From Clostridiaceae bacterium (GTDB taxonomy: Bacteria; Bacillota; Clostridia; Oscillospirales; Acutalibacteraceae): 64,000 bases of DNA. Numbering within the stretch: position 1 is the stretch's first letter; each line of letters opens with the position of its first letter. Below the pieces are notes generated by a model. It searched no databases, was not told the origin of the DNA, and was given only the letters and a program-made list of their open reading frames with translations. This document shows positions 8,832 through 18,183 of the stretch, one piece after another. The DNA lies in assembly GCA_904501755.1 (NCBI GenBank), contig CAJGBV010000007.1, positions 15,010 to 79,009 of the forward strand, in the 5' to 3' direction. A program made the translations under genes and the position numbers.

Positions 8832-11800
8832 ATGAAAAATATTAAACGCATAATGGCAGTGATTTTAACCGTTGTAATGATTTTTGCGAGTGTACCTCTT
8901 TCTGTTTTTGCAACAGATACAGAGTATACAGCTATTTCTCTTAATCAAGAGGTGGTTATCAGCGGTACAATGAATGAAATGGAAGGATATTTCAGTTTTA
9001 CTACAGAGAATGACGGATACTATACCTTTTATTCTTATAATAACGGTGAGGTTGACCCTTACTGTGAAATCTATGATATGAATGGCAATTGGTATACCGA
9101 TAATGATGATGGTGGAGAAGAATTAAACTTTGCTGCAACCTTTTATTATACAGCAGGTGAAACCTATTATTTCTACACATATTGCTATGAAATAGATGGA
9201 TACGGCAGTTATACCATAGCTGTTATTCCGTCTCCTGCTGCAAATGAACTTAAAATTGATGAAAGTCTTTTGGGTACTGTAGGCGGTGGAGAATCAATTG
9301 ATTATATGTTATTGCCTTATGGCTGTTTAAGTGAATATGTAACCTTTGAAAGCAGTGATGAAAATGTTGCATCCGTAAACGATCAGGGTTATGTTGAGTA
9401 TATCGGCGAGGGTGTGGCTACAATTACCGCAACCAGCGAAAATGGTCTTACTGATACCTGTACTGTCAGGGTTGCTCAGCCACAGGAAATCGAGCTTGGA
9501 ACTACATATACCAAGGAAATTACAGAGCCGTATGACTTTGTGAGCTACACTTTCGAGGCAGAGGAAACAGGGTATTATGATATTTGTATAAAGAGTGAGT
9601 ACGAATATATATATCGGGTTTCTTCACAAACCAATGGAACAAGTGGTGAATATGGTCATACGATGGAGGGCTATTATATTTCCGACTTGTCCTTTAAGAT
9701 AGAAGAGCCTGAAACATTCTTTGTAACTGTCAGCTTTAAAGACCCTGCTCAGACAGGAGCAATATCTGTTACTCCAAGTAAGGCAATTATGGCAACCTTA
9801 ATGGCGGTCAAAAGCTCAGGAGTAGGTTATGTAGGCGACAGCTATACCTTGTGTTGTGACTTCTATCCTGAGGGAAGCTATAATGAAAGCATCACCTGGT
9901 CAGCAGATAACGACGAAGTAGCTTATGTAAGTGAGTGGGGTGAAATAGAGCTTCTCTCTGCAGGTACTGTTAATGTTAATGCAGTCAGCGAATTCGGCCT
10001 TACTGCAACAAAAACCATTACCGTTAAGGATTATGATATAATAGCTGTTGATGAGGAAAAGGAAATTTCCTCTGATGACGGCTATAGAAGAGTTTATAAA
10101 TTCGTTCCCGATAAGGATGGACATTATAAATTCTATTCCTATAATTATGATGAAATTGACTCAAAAGCATATCTTTATGACTCTGAAATGACAGTGCTGG
10201 CTTGTGATGATGATTCGGGTGAATATAATAATTTCCAGATTACCTATAAGCTTACAGCGGGGCAGACCTATTACTTTGAACCTCAGTTTTATAGTTCGAG
10301 CGATGAAGGTGTTTTCTATACCAAAATAGAAAAGGTTAATGCTGTAAGCAAAATTAATATTACTTCTTATCCCAATAAAATGGATTATTATGAAGGTCAG
10401 GAAAGCTTTTATTATGATGGTCTTGCTTTAGAGTTTGTTTATGAGGACGGCACCACAAAGACTTGGGATAACAGAGACCAATATTTTGACGGATATTATA
10501 TTAGAATTTATGAAGAATATTCAGAAGAGGGTGAATATCTATATAGTGTTATTGAATACGCTACAGCCGAGCCTGCAACCTTTAGCTTTAATATACTGGA
10601 AAACCCTGTAAAGAAAATTACTCTTGTAAAGGGTACAAAGAGAAAGTATGTTGAAAATGTTAACGGCTATTACACAACGGTTTATGACCCTGAAACCGAT
10701 ACAGAAAAGGAAGTATTTATTTATTATGCCAATACTCCTTATGATGCAAAAATCAGAATTGATTATAAGGATTCTACCTATGAATATGCTTATGTTTCTG
10801 ATTATGTAAATGGCTGTGAAATTTCCTGGGACAGCAATCAGAATGAAGAGCCTTGGGTTTTAGGTAGCAACAATATAACCTATGTTACCTACCTTGGACA
10901 TACCGTGGTTCTACCCATAACCGTTATAAAAAATCCTGTTGCTTCTATTGAATATGTTTCGGGTGAAATAACAGTTCTTGAAAATGTTGAAGGATACTGG
11001 GAAGAAAGTGAAGATGATAGATACTTCTACTATTACTACAATATTCCTGAGGATTTAATGATTAAGGTTAATTTCACAGACGGTACAAGCGAAACGGTAC
11101 CTTATGGTACAAGTATAGAAGGATATTGGTTTGAAAGTGAATCGGACCAGCATGAAAATCATTGGGAGCTTGGCGACGACAATTATTTAAATGTTTCTAT
11201 TCTCGGCAAAACGGCAAAGGTTCCCGTATCGGTTATAAAGAGTGATGTTCAGAAAATCACTGTAGATAAAGCACCTACAAAGACCTATATTTATGGTGAT
11301 TCCGAATATGGCTATATGATAGAAGATGACTATTATTTCTATCCCACCGACCTTAGCGGAATAGAGTTCACAGTGTATTATACCGATGGAACAAGTGAGC
11401 AGTTCGACTATAACGACCTTGATTATCTCTACGGAGAATATATTCTTAACGGCTATGTTATTGGTTTCGATTTTGGATATGGAGAAGCAGCACAGGTTGG
11501 AAACACCCAAGTGACAATAAACTATAAGGGCGCAAGTGATACCTATAACGTTACCCTTGCAAAAAGCCCTGTTGCTTCACTGACTATTTATCAGGAGCCT
11601 GTTAAAACCGAATATAAACAAGGCTTTATGCCTGACTTTATCGGTACAATACTTCTGATAGAATTTACCGATGGTACAAGCAAAATGGTTGAAATTATGG
11701 AAGATACCATTGTAAATGTTGCTAATGAGTATAGCAGTTACTATCGGCGTTATATACCTGCAGACGATTTAAAGATTTTCATTGATACATATTATGACGA

Positions 11801-12332
11801 AAACGATAATGAGGCATATAGATTTTCCGTTCTTGATGTTTACGCAGATTGTGATTTTATAACCTTTATCGATGAAAAGATAATCGACGTAGAGCTTGAT
11901 AACCTTTCCTATACAGGAGAAGATATGCTTGTTAAGGTTACATATAATGATGGTACAACCGATAGCTTGGTGCTTGAAAACATCTGGTATAACGATTTTG
12001 ACTCTATGGGCTGTATGGGTATTGCAAACACCGAAAACGGTTTGCTTGAATACTATATCGAAATGACCTATGATAAAAACGGCGAGCCTGAGGAGTGCTA
12101 TGTATGGATTTTAGGAAGGGATATAACAGTATCTCTGAAAGCCTGTATAACAGGTGACGTTGACGGTGACGGAAAAGTCGGCACCACCGACCTTGCTAAC
12201 CTTAAGCTTTATCTTGCAGGAGCTAATGAGCTTGATGAAGACGGATTGACCGCTGCTGATATTGATTGTGACGGAAAGGTTGGAACAACCGACCTTGCAA
12301 TACTAAAGCTTACATTAGCAGGAGCAATTTAA
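8832..12332 (+). CDS. Large secreted dockerin protein with Ig-like repeats
   Basis: 1166 residues. An N-terminal signal peptide (KRIMAVILTVVMIFASVPLSVFA) sends it out of the cell. Two segments (about residues 35-130 and 400-510) resemble pre-peptidase C-terminal (PPC) domains rich in aromatic and acidic residues. Ig-like Big_2 domains follow each (FESSDENVASVNDQGYVEYI, then ITWSADNDEVAYVSEWGEI). Next are at least four related repeats that open with a Pro-Val or Asp-Val segment (NPVKKITL, NPVASIEY, SDVQKITV, SPVASLTI) and hold a YTDGTSE-type strand. The end is a type I dockerin with two calcium loops, DVDGDGKVGTTDLANL and DIDCDGKVGTTDLAIL. No catalytic domain was recognised. It probably docks on a cohesin scaffold or the cell surface; no cohesin lies in the window. 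Confidence 0.85.
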   Translation: MKNIKRIMAVILTVVMIFASVPLSVFATDTEYTAISLNQEVVISGTMNEMEGYFSFTTENDGYYTFYSYNNGEVDPYCEIYDMNGNWYTDNDDGGEELNFAATFYYTAGETYYFYTYCYEIDGYGSYTIAVIPSPAANELKIDESLLGTVGGGESIDYMLLPYGCLSEYVTFESSDENVASVNDQGYVEYIGEGVATITATSENGLTDTCTVRVAQPQEIELGTTYTKEITEPYDFVSYTFEAEETGYYDICIKSEYEYIYRVSSQTNGTSGEYGHTMEGYYISDLSFKIEEPETFFVTVSFKDPAQTGAISVTPSKAIMATLMAVKSSGVGYVGDSYTLCCDFYPEGSYNESITWSADNDEVAYVSEWGEIELLSAGTVNVNAVSEFGLTATKTITVKDYDIIAVDEEKEISSDDGYRRVYKFVPDKDGHYKFYSYNYDEIDSKAYLYDSEMTVLACDDDSGEYNNFQITYKLTAGQTYYFEPQFYSSSDEGVFYTKIEKVNAVSKINITSYPNKMDYYEGQESFYYDGLALEFVYEDGTTKTWDNRDQYFDGYYIRIYEEYSEEGEYLYSVIEYATAEPATFSFNILENPVKKITLVKGTKRKYVENVNGYYTTVYDPETDTEKEVFIYYANTPYDAKIRIDYKDSTYEYAYVSDYVNGCEISWDSNQNEEPWVLGSNNITYVTYLGHTVVLPITVIKNPVASIEYVSGEITVLENVEGYWEESEDDRYFYYYYNIPEDLMIKVNFTDGTSETVPYGTSIEGYWFESESDQHENHWELGDDNYLNVSILGKTAKVPVSVIKSDVQKITVDKAPTKTYIYGDSEYGYMIEDDYYFYPTDLSGIEFTVYYTDGTSEQFDYNDLDYLYGEYILNGYVIGFDFGYGEAAQVGNTQVTINYKGASDTYNVTLAKSPVASLTIYQEPVKTEYKQGFMPDFIGTILLIEFTDGTSKMVEIMEDTIVNVANEYSSYYRRYIPADDLKIFIDTYYDENDNEAYRFSVLDVYADCDFITFIDEKIIDVELDNLSYTGEDMLVKVTYNDGTTDSLVLENIWYNDFDSMGCMGIANTENGLLEYYIEMTYDKNGEPEECYVWILGRDITVSLKACITGDVDGDGKVGTTDLANLKLYLAGANELDEDGLTAADIDCDGKVGTTDLAILKLTLAGAI

Positions 12333-12339
12333 ACCATTT

Positions 12340-12368
12340 AAAAGCCTGAGTTTCTCAGGCTTTTACTT
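12340..12368 (+). terminator. Intrinsic terminator after the dockerin gene
   Basis: Ten-bp perfect stem AAAGCCTGAG / CTCAGGCTTT with a TTT loop, followed by a T-rich stretch, seven bases after the stop codon. Confidence 0.88.
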
Positions 12369-12436
12369 TTGACTTCTTGACTTTAAAGGGGTTATATTAT
12401 AAAATTAGTGTATTAATAAATATGTGAGGCAAAATT

Positions 12437-13384
12437 ATGAAAATAGTAATAACCGATGCTTCCACCGTTACAAGCGGTGATATTTCCTTTGACGTATTTA
12501 ATCGTTTTGGTAAAGTGGAAATATACGAGCTTACAAATGAAGAAGAACTTAAAGAGCGTATAAAGGATGCTGATATTCTTCTATGTAATAAAACTCAGAT
12601 TACAAGAGAAGCTTTAGGCTATGCACAAAAACTTCGTTATATCGGTCTTTTTGCTACCGGATTTAATAATATTGACCTTGAAGCTGCAGGTGAAAAGGGA
12701 ATAACCGTATGCAATGTTCCTGATTATTCCGCCGAGGCTGTTGCTCAGCATACCTTTGCTCTTATCCTCTCTCTTGCCTGTAGAACATCTGACTATAATA
12801 AAACCGTTAAGCAGGGAGATTGGGTGAAAAGCCGTACCTTTTCCTATTTCCCCATTCCTCTGTTTGAATTATCGGGAAAAACTATTGGACTTGTGGGTCT
12901 TGGCAGTATAGGAAGCCGAGTTGCCGATATTGCCCTTGCCTTTGGTATGAAGGTGCTTGTATATAAGAGAAGTAAAACCGAGGATAACAGGGTGGAACAG
13001 GTGAGTTTTGAAGAACTGCTGAGGAGAAGTGATATTGTTTCACTTCACTGCCCTCTTAACAAGGAAAGCGACACCTTAATGAACCGACACTCTTTTGAAA
13101 AAATGAAGGAAAGGGCTGTGTTTATTAATACTGCAAGAGGCGGTCTTGTGGATGAAGAGGCTTTAAGGGATGCACTTGTTTCGGGTAAGCTGATGGGAGC
13201 AGGACTTGATGTATTAAGAAAAGAGCCTATGGATGAAAACTGCCCCTTGCTTAATGTAGATAACTGCATTATTACCCCTCATATTGCTTGGGCAAGTCTT
13301 GAAACAAGAAAAAGACTTATGGGTGTAGTAGAGAAAAATATAGAAAGCTTTCTCAGCGGAAGTCCTGTAAATACTGTTAATTGA
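12437..13384 (+). CDS. D-2-hydroxyacid dehydrogenase (NAD-dependent)
   Basis: 315 residues of the D-isomer-specific 2-hydroxyacid dehydrogenase family; the closest functional types are glycerate/hydroxypyruvate and related reductases. The NAD-binding motif is GLVGLGSIGSRVADIA at about 153-168. The catalytic Arg lies in NTARGGLVDEEAL, the Glu in RKEPMDENCP and the His in TPHIAWAS. The substrate cannot be fixed from sequence. It stands alone between the dockerin gene and typA, with a short AT-rich upstream region. Confidence 0.85.
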   Translation: MKIVITDASTVTSGDISFDVFNRFGKVEIYELTNEEELKERIKDADILLCNKTQITREALGYAQKLRYIGLFATGFNNIDLEAAGEKGITVCNVPDYSAEAVAQHTFALILSLACRTSDYNKTVKQGDWVKSRTFSYFPIPLFELSGKTIGLVGLGSIGSRVADIALAFGMKVLVYKRSKTEDNRVEQVSFEELLRRSDIVSLHCPLNKESDTLMNRHSFEKMKERAVFINTARGGLVDEEALRDALVSGKLMGAGLDVLRKEPMDENCPLLNVDNCIITPHIAWASLETRKRLMGVVEKNIESFLSGSPVNTVN

Positions 13385-13442
13385 CATTCGGTATATTTGT
13401 GTTATAATTATTTAGTTAGATTGATTTAAGGGAAGTATAAAA

Positions 13443-15263
13443 ATGTCAAAAATTGAAAATCTCAGAAATATAGCAATTATTGCTCATGTTGACCACGGTA
13501 AAACCACTCTTGTAGACCAGCTTTTAAAACAAAGCGGTACATTCAGAAGTAACGAACAGGTAGACGAAAGAGTAATGGACTCTAATGACCTTGAAAAAGA
13601 AAGAGGCATTACCATTCTTTCAAAAACCACAAGCGTACACTATAACGGAATTAAAATTAATATTGTTGACACCCCCGGACACGCTGATTTCGGCGGTGAG
13701 GTTGAGCGTATTCTTATGATGGTTGACGGCGTTCTGCTTCTTGTTGATGCCTTTGAGGGCTGTATGCCTCAGACCCGTTTTGTGCTTAAAAAGGCTTTGG
13801 CTTTAGGTAAAAAGGCTGTGGTTGTGGTTAATAAAATCGACAGACCTATGGCAAGACCGGCCGAGGTGGTTGATGAGGTTCTTGATTTGTTTATTGAGCT
13901 TGGAGCTGATGATGAGCAGATAGAATTTCCTGTTGTTTATGCATCGGGCAGGGACGGATATGCTTCCTTTGATGAAACTCCGGGAGAAAATTTAAAACCT
14001 CTTTTTGATACTATTATAAAGGAAATTGATGCACCCGAGGGGGACGAAAATGCACCTCTTCAGATACTTTTTTCCAATATTGAATATGATGAATATTTAG
14101 GTAGAATCGGTGTCGGCAGAGTTCAAAGAGGTAAGGTTAAAAACGGACAAAATGTTGTACTCAGCCATATTGACGGTTCAGTCAGCAATGTGAAAATAGG
14201 TAAGCTTTTTGTTATAGAGGGTCTTAAAAGAACCGAAGTGGAAGAGGCTTGTGTCGGTGAGCTTATTCAGGTAGCAGGGCTAAATGACCTGAATATTGGA
14301 GAGACTGCCTGTTCTCCCAACTGCGTTGAGCCTCTGCCCTTTGTAAAAATTGACGAGCCTACACTTTCAATGAACTTTATGGTAAATAATTCCCCCTTTG
14401 CAGGTAAAGAGGGTAAATTCGTCACCTCCCGAAATCTGCGTGACCGCCTTTTTAAAGAGGTTGAAACAAATGTAAGTCTGAGGGTTGAGGAAACCGATTC
14501 GGCTGATACCTTTAAGGTGTCGGGCAGAGGTGAGCTTCATCTGTCTATCCTTATTGAAACTATGAGAAGACAGGGCTATGAATTTCAGGTTTCTCCTCCT
14601 GAGGTTATTTATAAACACGAAAACGGTGTACTTCTTGAGCCTATTGAACTGCTTATGATTGAGGTTCCTGAGGAGTATGTCGGCTCTGTTATGGAAAGAC
14701 TTGGCTCACGAAAGGCAGAAATTAAAAATATGGGAACCAGACAGGGCGGTACCTCCCATCTTGAATTCCTTATACCTGCAAGAGGACTTCTGGGCTATAG
14801 AAGTCAGTTTATGACCGATACCAACGGAAACGGTATAATGAGTCACGTTTTCAGCGGTTATGAGGAGTATAAGGGCGATATTGAGCAGAGAAGCACAGGT
14901 TCTATTATCGTTCACGAAAACGGAGAAACTACAGGCTACGGCCTTTTTAATACCCAAAGCAGAGGCAGACTGTTTATAGGTGCAGGTGTGCCTGTTTATG
15001 AGGGTATGATAATCGGCGAAAACCCAAAAAATGAAGATATTGTATGTAATGTCTGCAAGAAAAAACAGCTTACCAATACAAGAGCTGCAGGAAGTGATGA
15101 TGCACTTCGTCTTGTTCCCCCCTCAGTAATGAGCCTTGAGCAGTCACTTGAGTTTATCAAGAATGACGAGCTTGTGGAGATTACACCAAAAAGCATTCGT
15201 CTGAGAAAGAGAATTTTAAATAAAGAACTCAGAATGAAGGCAGAATCGAGAAATAAACACTGA
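13443..15263 (+). CDS. typA: Ribosome-associated GTPase TypA/BipA
   Basis: Translational GTPase that binds 70S ribosomes and helps 50S assembly and stress growth. The 606-residue product has G1 [10 protein letters not shown], the ERGITI switch I region, G3 [11 protein letters not shown] and G4 NKIDR. EF-G-like domains and the BipA-specific C-terminal domain follow ([13 protein letters not shown]). Length matches the family. The stop overlaps the next start (TGATG), so the exonuclease gene downstream is likely coupled to it. Confidence 0.96.
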   Translation: MSKIENLRNIAIIAHVDHGKTTLVDQLLKQSGTFRSNEQVDERVMDSNDLEKERGITILSKTTSVHYNGIKINIVDTPGHADFGGEVERILMMVDGVLLLVDAFEGCMPQTRFVLKKALALGKKAVVVVNKIDRPMARPAEVVDEVLDLFIELGADDEQIEFPVVYASGRDGYASFDETPGENLKPLFDTIIKEIDAPEGDENAPLQILFSNIEYDEYLGRIGVGRVQRGKVKNGQNVVLSHIDGSVSNVKIGKLFVIEGLKRTEVEEACVGELIQVAGLNDLNIGETACSPNCVEPLPFVKIDEPTLSMNFMVNNSPFAGKEGKFVTSRNLRDRLFKEVETNVSLRVEETDSADTFKVSGRGELHLSILIETMRRQGYEFQVSPPEVIYKHENGVLLEPIELLMIEVPEEYVGSVMERLGSRKAEIKNMGTRQGGTSHLEFLIPARGLLGYRSQFMTDTNGNGIMSHVFSGYEEYKGDIEQRSTGSIIVHENGETTGYGLFNTQSRGRLFIGAGVPVYEGMIIGENPKNEDIVCNVCKKKQLTNTRAAGSDDALRLVPPSVMSLEQSLEFIKNDELVEITPKSIRLRKRILNKELRMKAESRNKH

Positions 15264-16165
15264 TGAATATTATAATTCTTGATTTGGAATGGGACAGCGC
15301 ATACAGTGTAAAGCATCAGCGTTTTGTTAATCAGATTATTCAGATTGGCGCTGTAAAGCTTGATACTGCTTGTGAGATAATAGATACCTTTTCGGTAACG
15401 GTTAAAAGCAGACTCTCTAAAAAGCTTACCAAGCGTTTTGTTGAGCTAACGGGGATAACTAATGATATGATGAGGGCAGGAGTGCCTCTGAGCGAGGCTG
15501 TAGAGCAGTATAATGAATGGGCAGGGAAAAACACCCTTACTATGACCTGGAGTACCTCCGACCTTTATACTATTATTGAAAACTGCCGTTATCTTCTTAC
15601 CCCCTCTACAAAATTCCGTATTGAAAAATATGCCGACCTTCAAAGCTATGTTCAGAATGAAATGAGAAGTGTGGGGTATGAGCTGAAATCACAGATTTCA
15701 CTTTCAAATGCAGCAGCAATGCTTTCAATATCCAGCGAGGGACTTGAACTGCACAGGGCAAAGGATGACTGTCTTTTGTCGGTTGCTCTGCTGAAACGCT
15801 TTTATAATACCGATAAAATGCAGAACTATATAAAGGATGCCACCAATCCGGAATTTTTCAGACGCCTTGCCTTTAAATCCTATACACTTTCTAATTTAAA
15901 GGACGATAATATAAAGGCTGAAAACCTTGTTTTTAAATGTGATAAATGCGGTGAAGTGGCTAAGTGTATCACAGGCTTTAAATACCGTAACGGTTGGTTT
16001 TCGGCGAATTTCAGGTGTATTGACTGTAGGCGTACCTTTATCGGCAGAGTGTCCTTTAAAAAGACATACGATGACCTTATAGTGAAGAAGAAAATCGTTG
16101 ATATCAAGGCGGTAGAAAAGAAAGATGAAAATGCTGTGCAGGATGTGTCCAAGACAGTGCAATAA
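15263..16165 (+). CDS. DnaQ-fold (DEDDh) 3'-5' exonuclease with C-terminal zinc-ribbon-like region
   Basis: 300 residues, similar to the exonuclease family of Bacillus KapD. The acidic residues are visible: DLEWD at the N-terminus, an Asp in TWSTSDLYTII, and the late His and Asp in LHRAKDDCLL. After about residue 225 there is a second part with CDKCG and CIDC, a likely four-cysteine zinc site, which is not part of the core exonuclease fold. Such a finger could steer the enzyme to a nucleic acid. The start shares a base with the typA stop. The substrate is unknown. Confidence 0.78.
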   Translation: MNIIILDLEWDSAYSVKHQRFVNQIIQIGAVKLDTACEIIDTFSVTVKSRLSKKLTKRFVELTGITNDMMRAGVPLSEAVEQYNEWAGKNTLTMTWSTSDLYTIIENCRYLLTPSTKFRIEKYADLQSYVQNEMRSVGYELKSQISLSNAAAMLSISSEGLELHRAKDDCLLSVALLKRFYNTDKMQNYIKDATNPEFFRRLAFKSYTLSNLKDDNIKAENLVFKCDKCGEVAKCITGFKYRNGWFSANFRCIDCRRTFIGRVSFKKTYDDLIVKKKIVDIKAVEKKDENAVQDVSKTVQ

Positions 16166-17015
16166 AATAAGAAGTGAAGAAACAAATCAAGGCGGCTACT
16201 GCGGTATGCCGCTTTTTCCCGTTGTGGCAAGAGCGGCTCTGCACTTTGGTGAGGAACCCTGTATAAGCGGAAAAAACGGTTCGGGTACCATCTTTTTCAG
16301 CGGTTGTCCGCTTTCCTGTGTTTACTGTCAGAACTATGAAATAAGCCACTTGAAAAAGGGTGTACTAATAACACCGCAAAGACTGTCCGAAATATTCAGA
16401 GAGCTTGAACAAAAGGGCGCACACAATATAAACCTTGTTAATCCCACCCATTTTATATGGGCTATAAAAGAGGCTCTTTCTATCTATAGACCGAAAATTC
16501 CTCTTGTGTATAACAGCGGGGGATATGATTTGCCCCAAGTGATAAAAGAGGATATTTTTGATATATACCTTATGGATTTAAAGTATATAAGCGATGAAAA
16601 AGCCCTTAAATACAGTAAGGCTGAAAATTATTTTGAATATGCAGAAAAGAGCATAAAGACGGCATATAAGCTATGCAGTGAGAGTGTTTTTGACAGTCAG
16701 GGAATAATGCAAAAGGGACTGATTATACGGCATCTGTGTCTGCCCCTTGCCACCAATGAGGCTATAAGGGTAATTGACTGGGTAAGTGAAAACACTCCAA
16801 AAGCGTATCTCAGTATAATGTCACAGTATTTTCCCACAGGCAAAGCAGAGCAGTACAGCGAAATAAACCGAAAAATCACAAAAAGGGAATACGAAAAGGT
16901 GCTGTCCTATGTAATGGAAAAGAACCTTGAAAATGTTTTTGTTCAGGAAAGAAGCAGTGCAGATAAAACCTATGTTCCTGAGTTTGATTTTGAGGGACTA
17001 GGGACTAGGATTTAG
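16125..17015 (+). CDS. Radical SAM protein of the PflA-like COG1313 type
   Basis: 296 residues. The N-terminus has a CRMCPRQC motif and then the radical SAM cluster motif CPLSCVYCQNYE at about residues 67-78, with Cys-x3-Cys-x2-Cys spacing that binds the 4Fe-4S/SAM centre. Length and motifs fit the uncharacterised pyruvate formate-lyase activase-like family; the protein that it activates or the reaction is unknown. The start overlaps the exonuclease gene by 41 bases (ATG 16125, or ATG 16131). The last six or so codons are built from an AGGGACT heptamer array that continues past the TAG stop, so the natural C-terminus may have been replaced. Confidence 0.8.
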   Translation: MKMLCRMCPRQCNKIRSEETNQGGYCGMPLFPVVARAALHFGEEPCISGKNGSGTIFFSGCPLSCVYCQNYEISHLKKGVLITPQRLSEIFRELEQKGAHNINLVNPTHFIWAIKEALSIYRPKIPLVYNSGGYDLPQVIKEDIFDIYLMDLKYISDEKALKYSKAENYFEYAEKSIKTAYKLCSESVFDSQGIMQKGLIIRHLCLPLATNEAIRVIDWVSENTPKAYLSIMSQYFPTGKAEQYSEINRKITKREYEKVLSYVMEKNLENVFVQERSSADKTYVPEFDFEGLGTRI

Positions 17016-17055
17016 GGACTAGGGACTAGGGGTTAGGGACTAGGGGTTAGGGGAA
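16993..17055. repeat. Nine tandem AGGGnnn heptamers
   Basis: Units in order: AGGGACT, AGGGACT, AGGATTT, AGGGACT, AGGGACT, AGGGGTT, AGGGACT, AGGGGTT, AGGGGAA. They begin inside the radical SAM gene and supply its TAG stop, just as TAGGGnn heptamers do at the end of clpC. Confidence 0.85.
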
Positions 17056-17361
17056 GTTGTAACAACACAACATTCTTTTCTAAAACTTTCTATTATTTTT
17101 CTTTTTTTAAAAAAATATATTTTATAAAAAGTTTCTATATTTTATGTTGAGAATGTAGAGAAATCTATCTAAAGCCTTATAAATAAAGGTTTTTTATATC
17201 TACATAATATCTACATAATATCTACATAATATCTACATAGTTATTGATTTTTCCTTATCCAACCTCTGACTTTTCCGTATGCCTCTGTATAAATAACATT
17301 ATTTATCCTTTCCCAACCTTCCATCTGTTGCACAAATAAACTTTTTTTAAATAAAAAACAC
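17056..17361. other. Gene-free AT-rich gap before rpsU
   Basis: No convincing reading frame. The stretch holds a T-rich run (about 17090-17125) and the tandem ATCTACATAAT repeat described separately. Nothing else was recognised upstream of the rpsU promoter. Confidence 0.6.
17198..17238. repeat. Tandem 11-bp repeat ATCTACATAAT
   Basis: Three perfect copies and eight bases of a fourth. It has no spacers, so it is not a CRISPR array; it looks like a simple satellite. Confidence 0.9.
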
Positions 17362-17391
17362 TTGACAATGGGTGAGGGTTTATAGTATAAT
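17362..17391 (+). promoter_or_regulatory. Sigma-A promoter of rpsU
   Basis: Perfect TTGACA at 17362-17367 and perfect TATAAT at 17386-17391 with 18-base spacing, 52 bases upstream of the start codon. A strong promoter suits a ribosomal protein. Confidence 0.88.
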
Positions 17392-17442
17392 TGTCGTTGT
17401 AAATATTACCCCTGCAAAAATGCGGAGGGAGGGAATGTATTA

Positions 17443-17619
17443 ATGAGTCAGGTTCGATTAAAAGAAAATGAATCACTTGATAATGCTTTAAGACGTTTTA
17501 AGCGTCAGACTGCTAAGGACGGCGTAATTCAGGAAGTTCGTAAGAGAGAGCATTATGAAAAGCCTTCTGTAAAGCGTAAGAAAAAGTCGGAAGCTGCACG
17601 TAAGCGTAAGTTCCGCTAA
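17443..17619 (+). CDS. rpsU: 30S ribosomal protein S21
   Basis: 58 residues, basic, beginning [19 protein letters not shown] and ending in a lysine/arginine-rich tail ([15 protein letters not shown]). Length and composition match bS21, which binds at the 16S 3' end near the anti-Shine-Dalgarno region. A very strong purine-rich ribosome site (GGAGGGAGGG) lies about 10 bases upstream. It has its own promoter and terminator, so it is probably monocistronic, with some read-through into yqeG. Confidence 0.95.
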   Translation: MSQVRLKENESLDNALRRFKRQTAKDGVIQEVRKREHYEKPSVKRKKKSEAARKRKFR

Positions 17620-17637
17620 TAAGTGATACTTAAAGAG

Positions 17638-17672
17638 AAAAAGCAGCTGAATTATCAGCTGCTTTTGTTTTT
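17638..17672 (+). terminator. Intrinsic terminator after rpsU
   Basis: Stem AAAAGCAGCTGA / TCAGCTGCTTTT with loop ATTA and a following T-rich run. It lies between rpsU and yqeG, so expression of the downstream genes would depend on read-through. Confidence 0.88.
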
Positions 17673-17682
17673 GGAGAATGCT

Positions 17683-18183
17683 ATGTTTAAACCAAACATT
17701 AAAATACACAGAATAACGGATATTACTGCCGATATGCTGTTAAAAAAGAACATCAAGGCTTTAATACTTGATGTGGATAACACTCTGTCAACCCATCACG
17801 GTATGGAGCTTGTTGACGGTCTTGAGGACTGGATAAAGAGTATGCACAGTGACGGCATAAAACTGCTTATTCTTTCTAATTCTAAAGAAAAAAGGGTAAA
17901 GCCCTTTGCTGAGAAAATCGGTCTTGATTTTTGCTCTCTCGGACTTAAGCCCTTGCCATTTGGTTATATGAAGGCTAAAAAAAGACTGGCAATAAAAAAA
18001 CGGGAAATAGCTATTGTAGGTGACCAGATGTTTACTGATGTGCTTGGTGGACGGCTTTTCGGTATAACTACAATAATGACCGACCTTATTTTGCCTGAGG
18101 ATAAATTGAGCTTTAAAATAAGACGAAAGCTTGAAAAAATTTTACTTAAAAAAATGAAGGTGGAGAACGGATATGGCTGCTAA
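17683..18183 (+). CDS. yqeG: YqeG-family HAD phosphatase
   Basis: 166 residues of the HAD IIIA type. Motif I is DVDNTLSTHHG, with the nucleophile Asp at about residue 30; ILSNSKEKRV carries motif II; DQMFTDVLGGRLFGI carries the late acidic motif. Length fits the YqeG family, often found near ribosome-assembly and shikimate genes; its physiological substrate is unsettled. The start ATG 17683 follows TTGGAG; other in-frame triplets from 17623 on lie in the rpsU terminator and are unlikely. It overlaps the next gene by 11 bases. Confidence 0.88.
   Translation: MFKPNIKIHRITDITADMLLKKNIKALILDVDNTLSTHHGMELVDGLEDWIKSMHSDGIKLLILSNSKEKRVKPFAEKIGLDFCSLGLKPLPFGYMKAKKRLAIKKREIAIVGDQMFTDVLGGRLFGITTIMTDLILPEDKLSFKIRRKLEKILLKKMKVENGYGC

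Noticed and set aside
17198..17238. CRISPR-like repeat
   Set aside because: The 11-base units are directly joined with no spacers and no cas genes are near.
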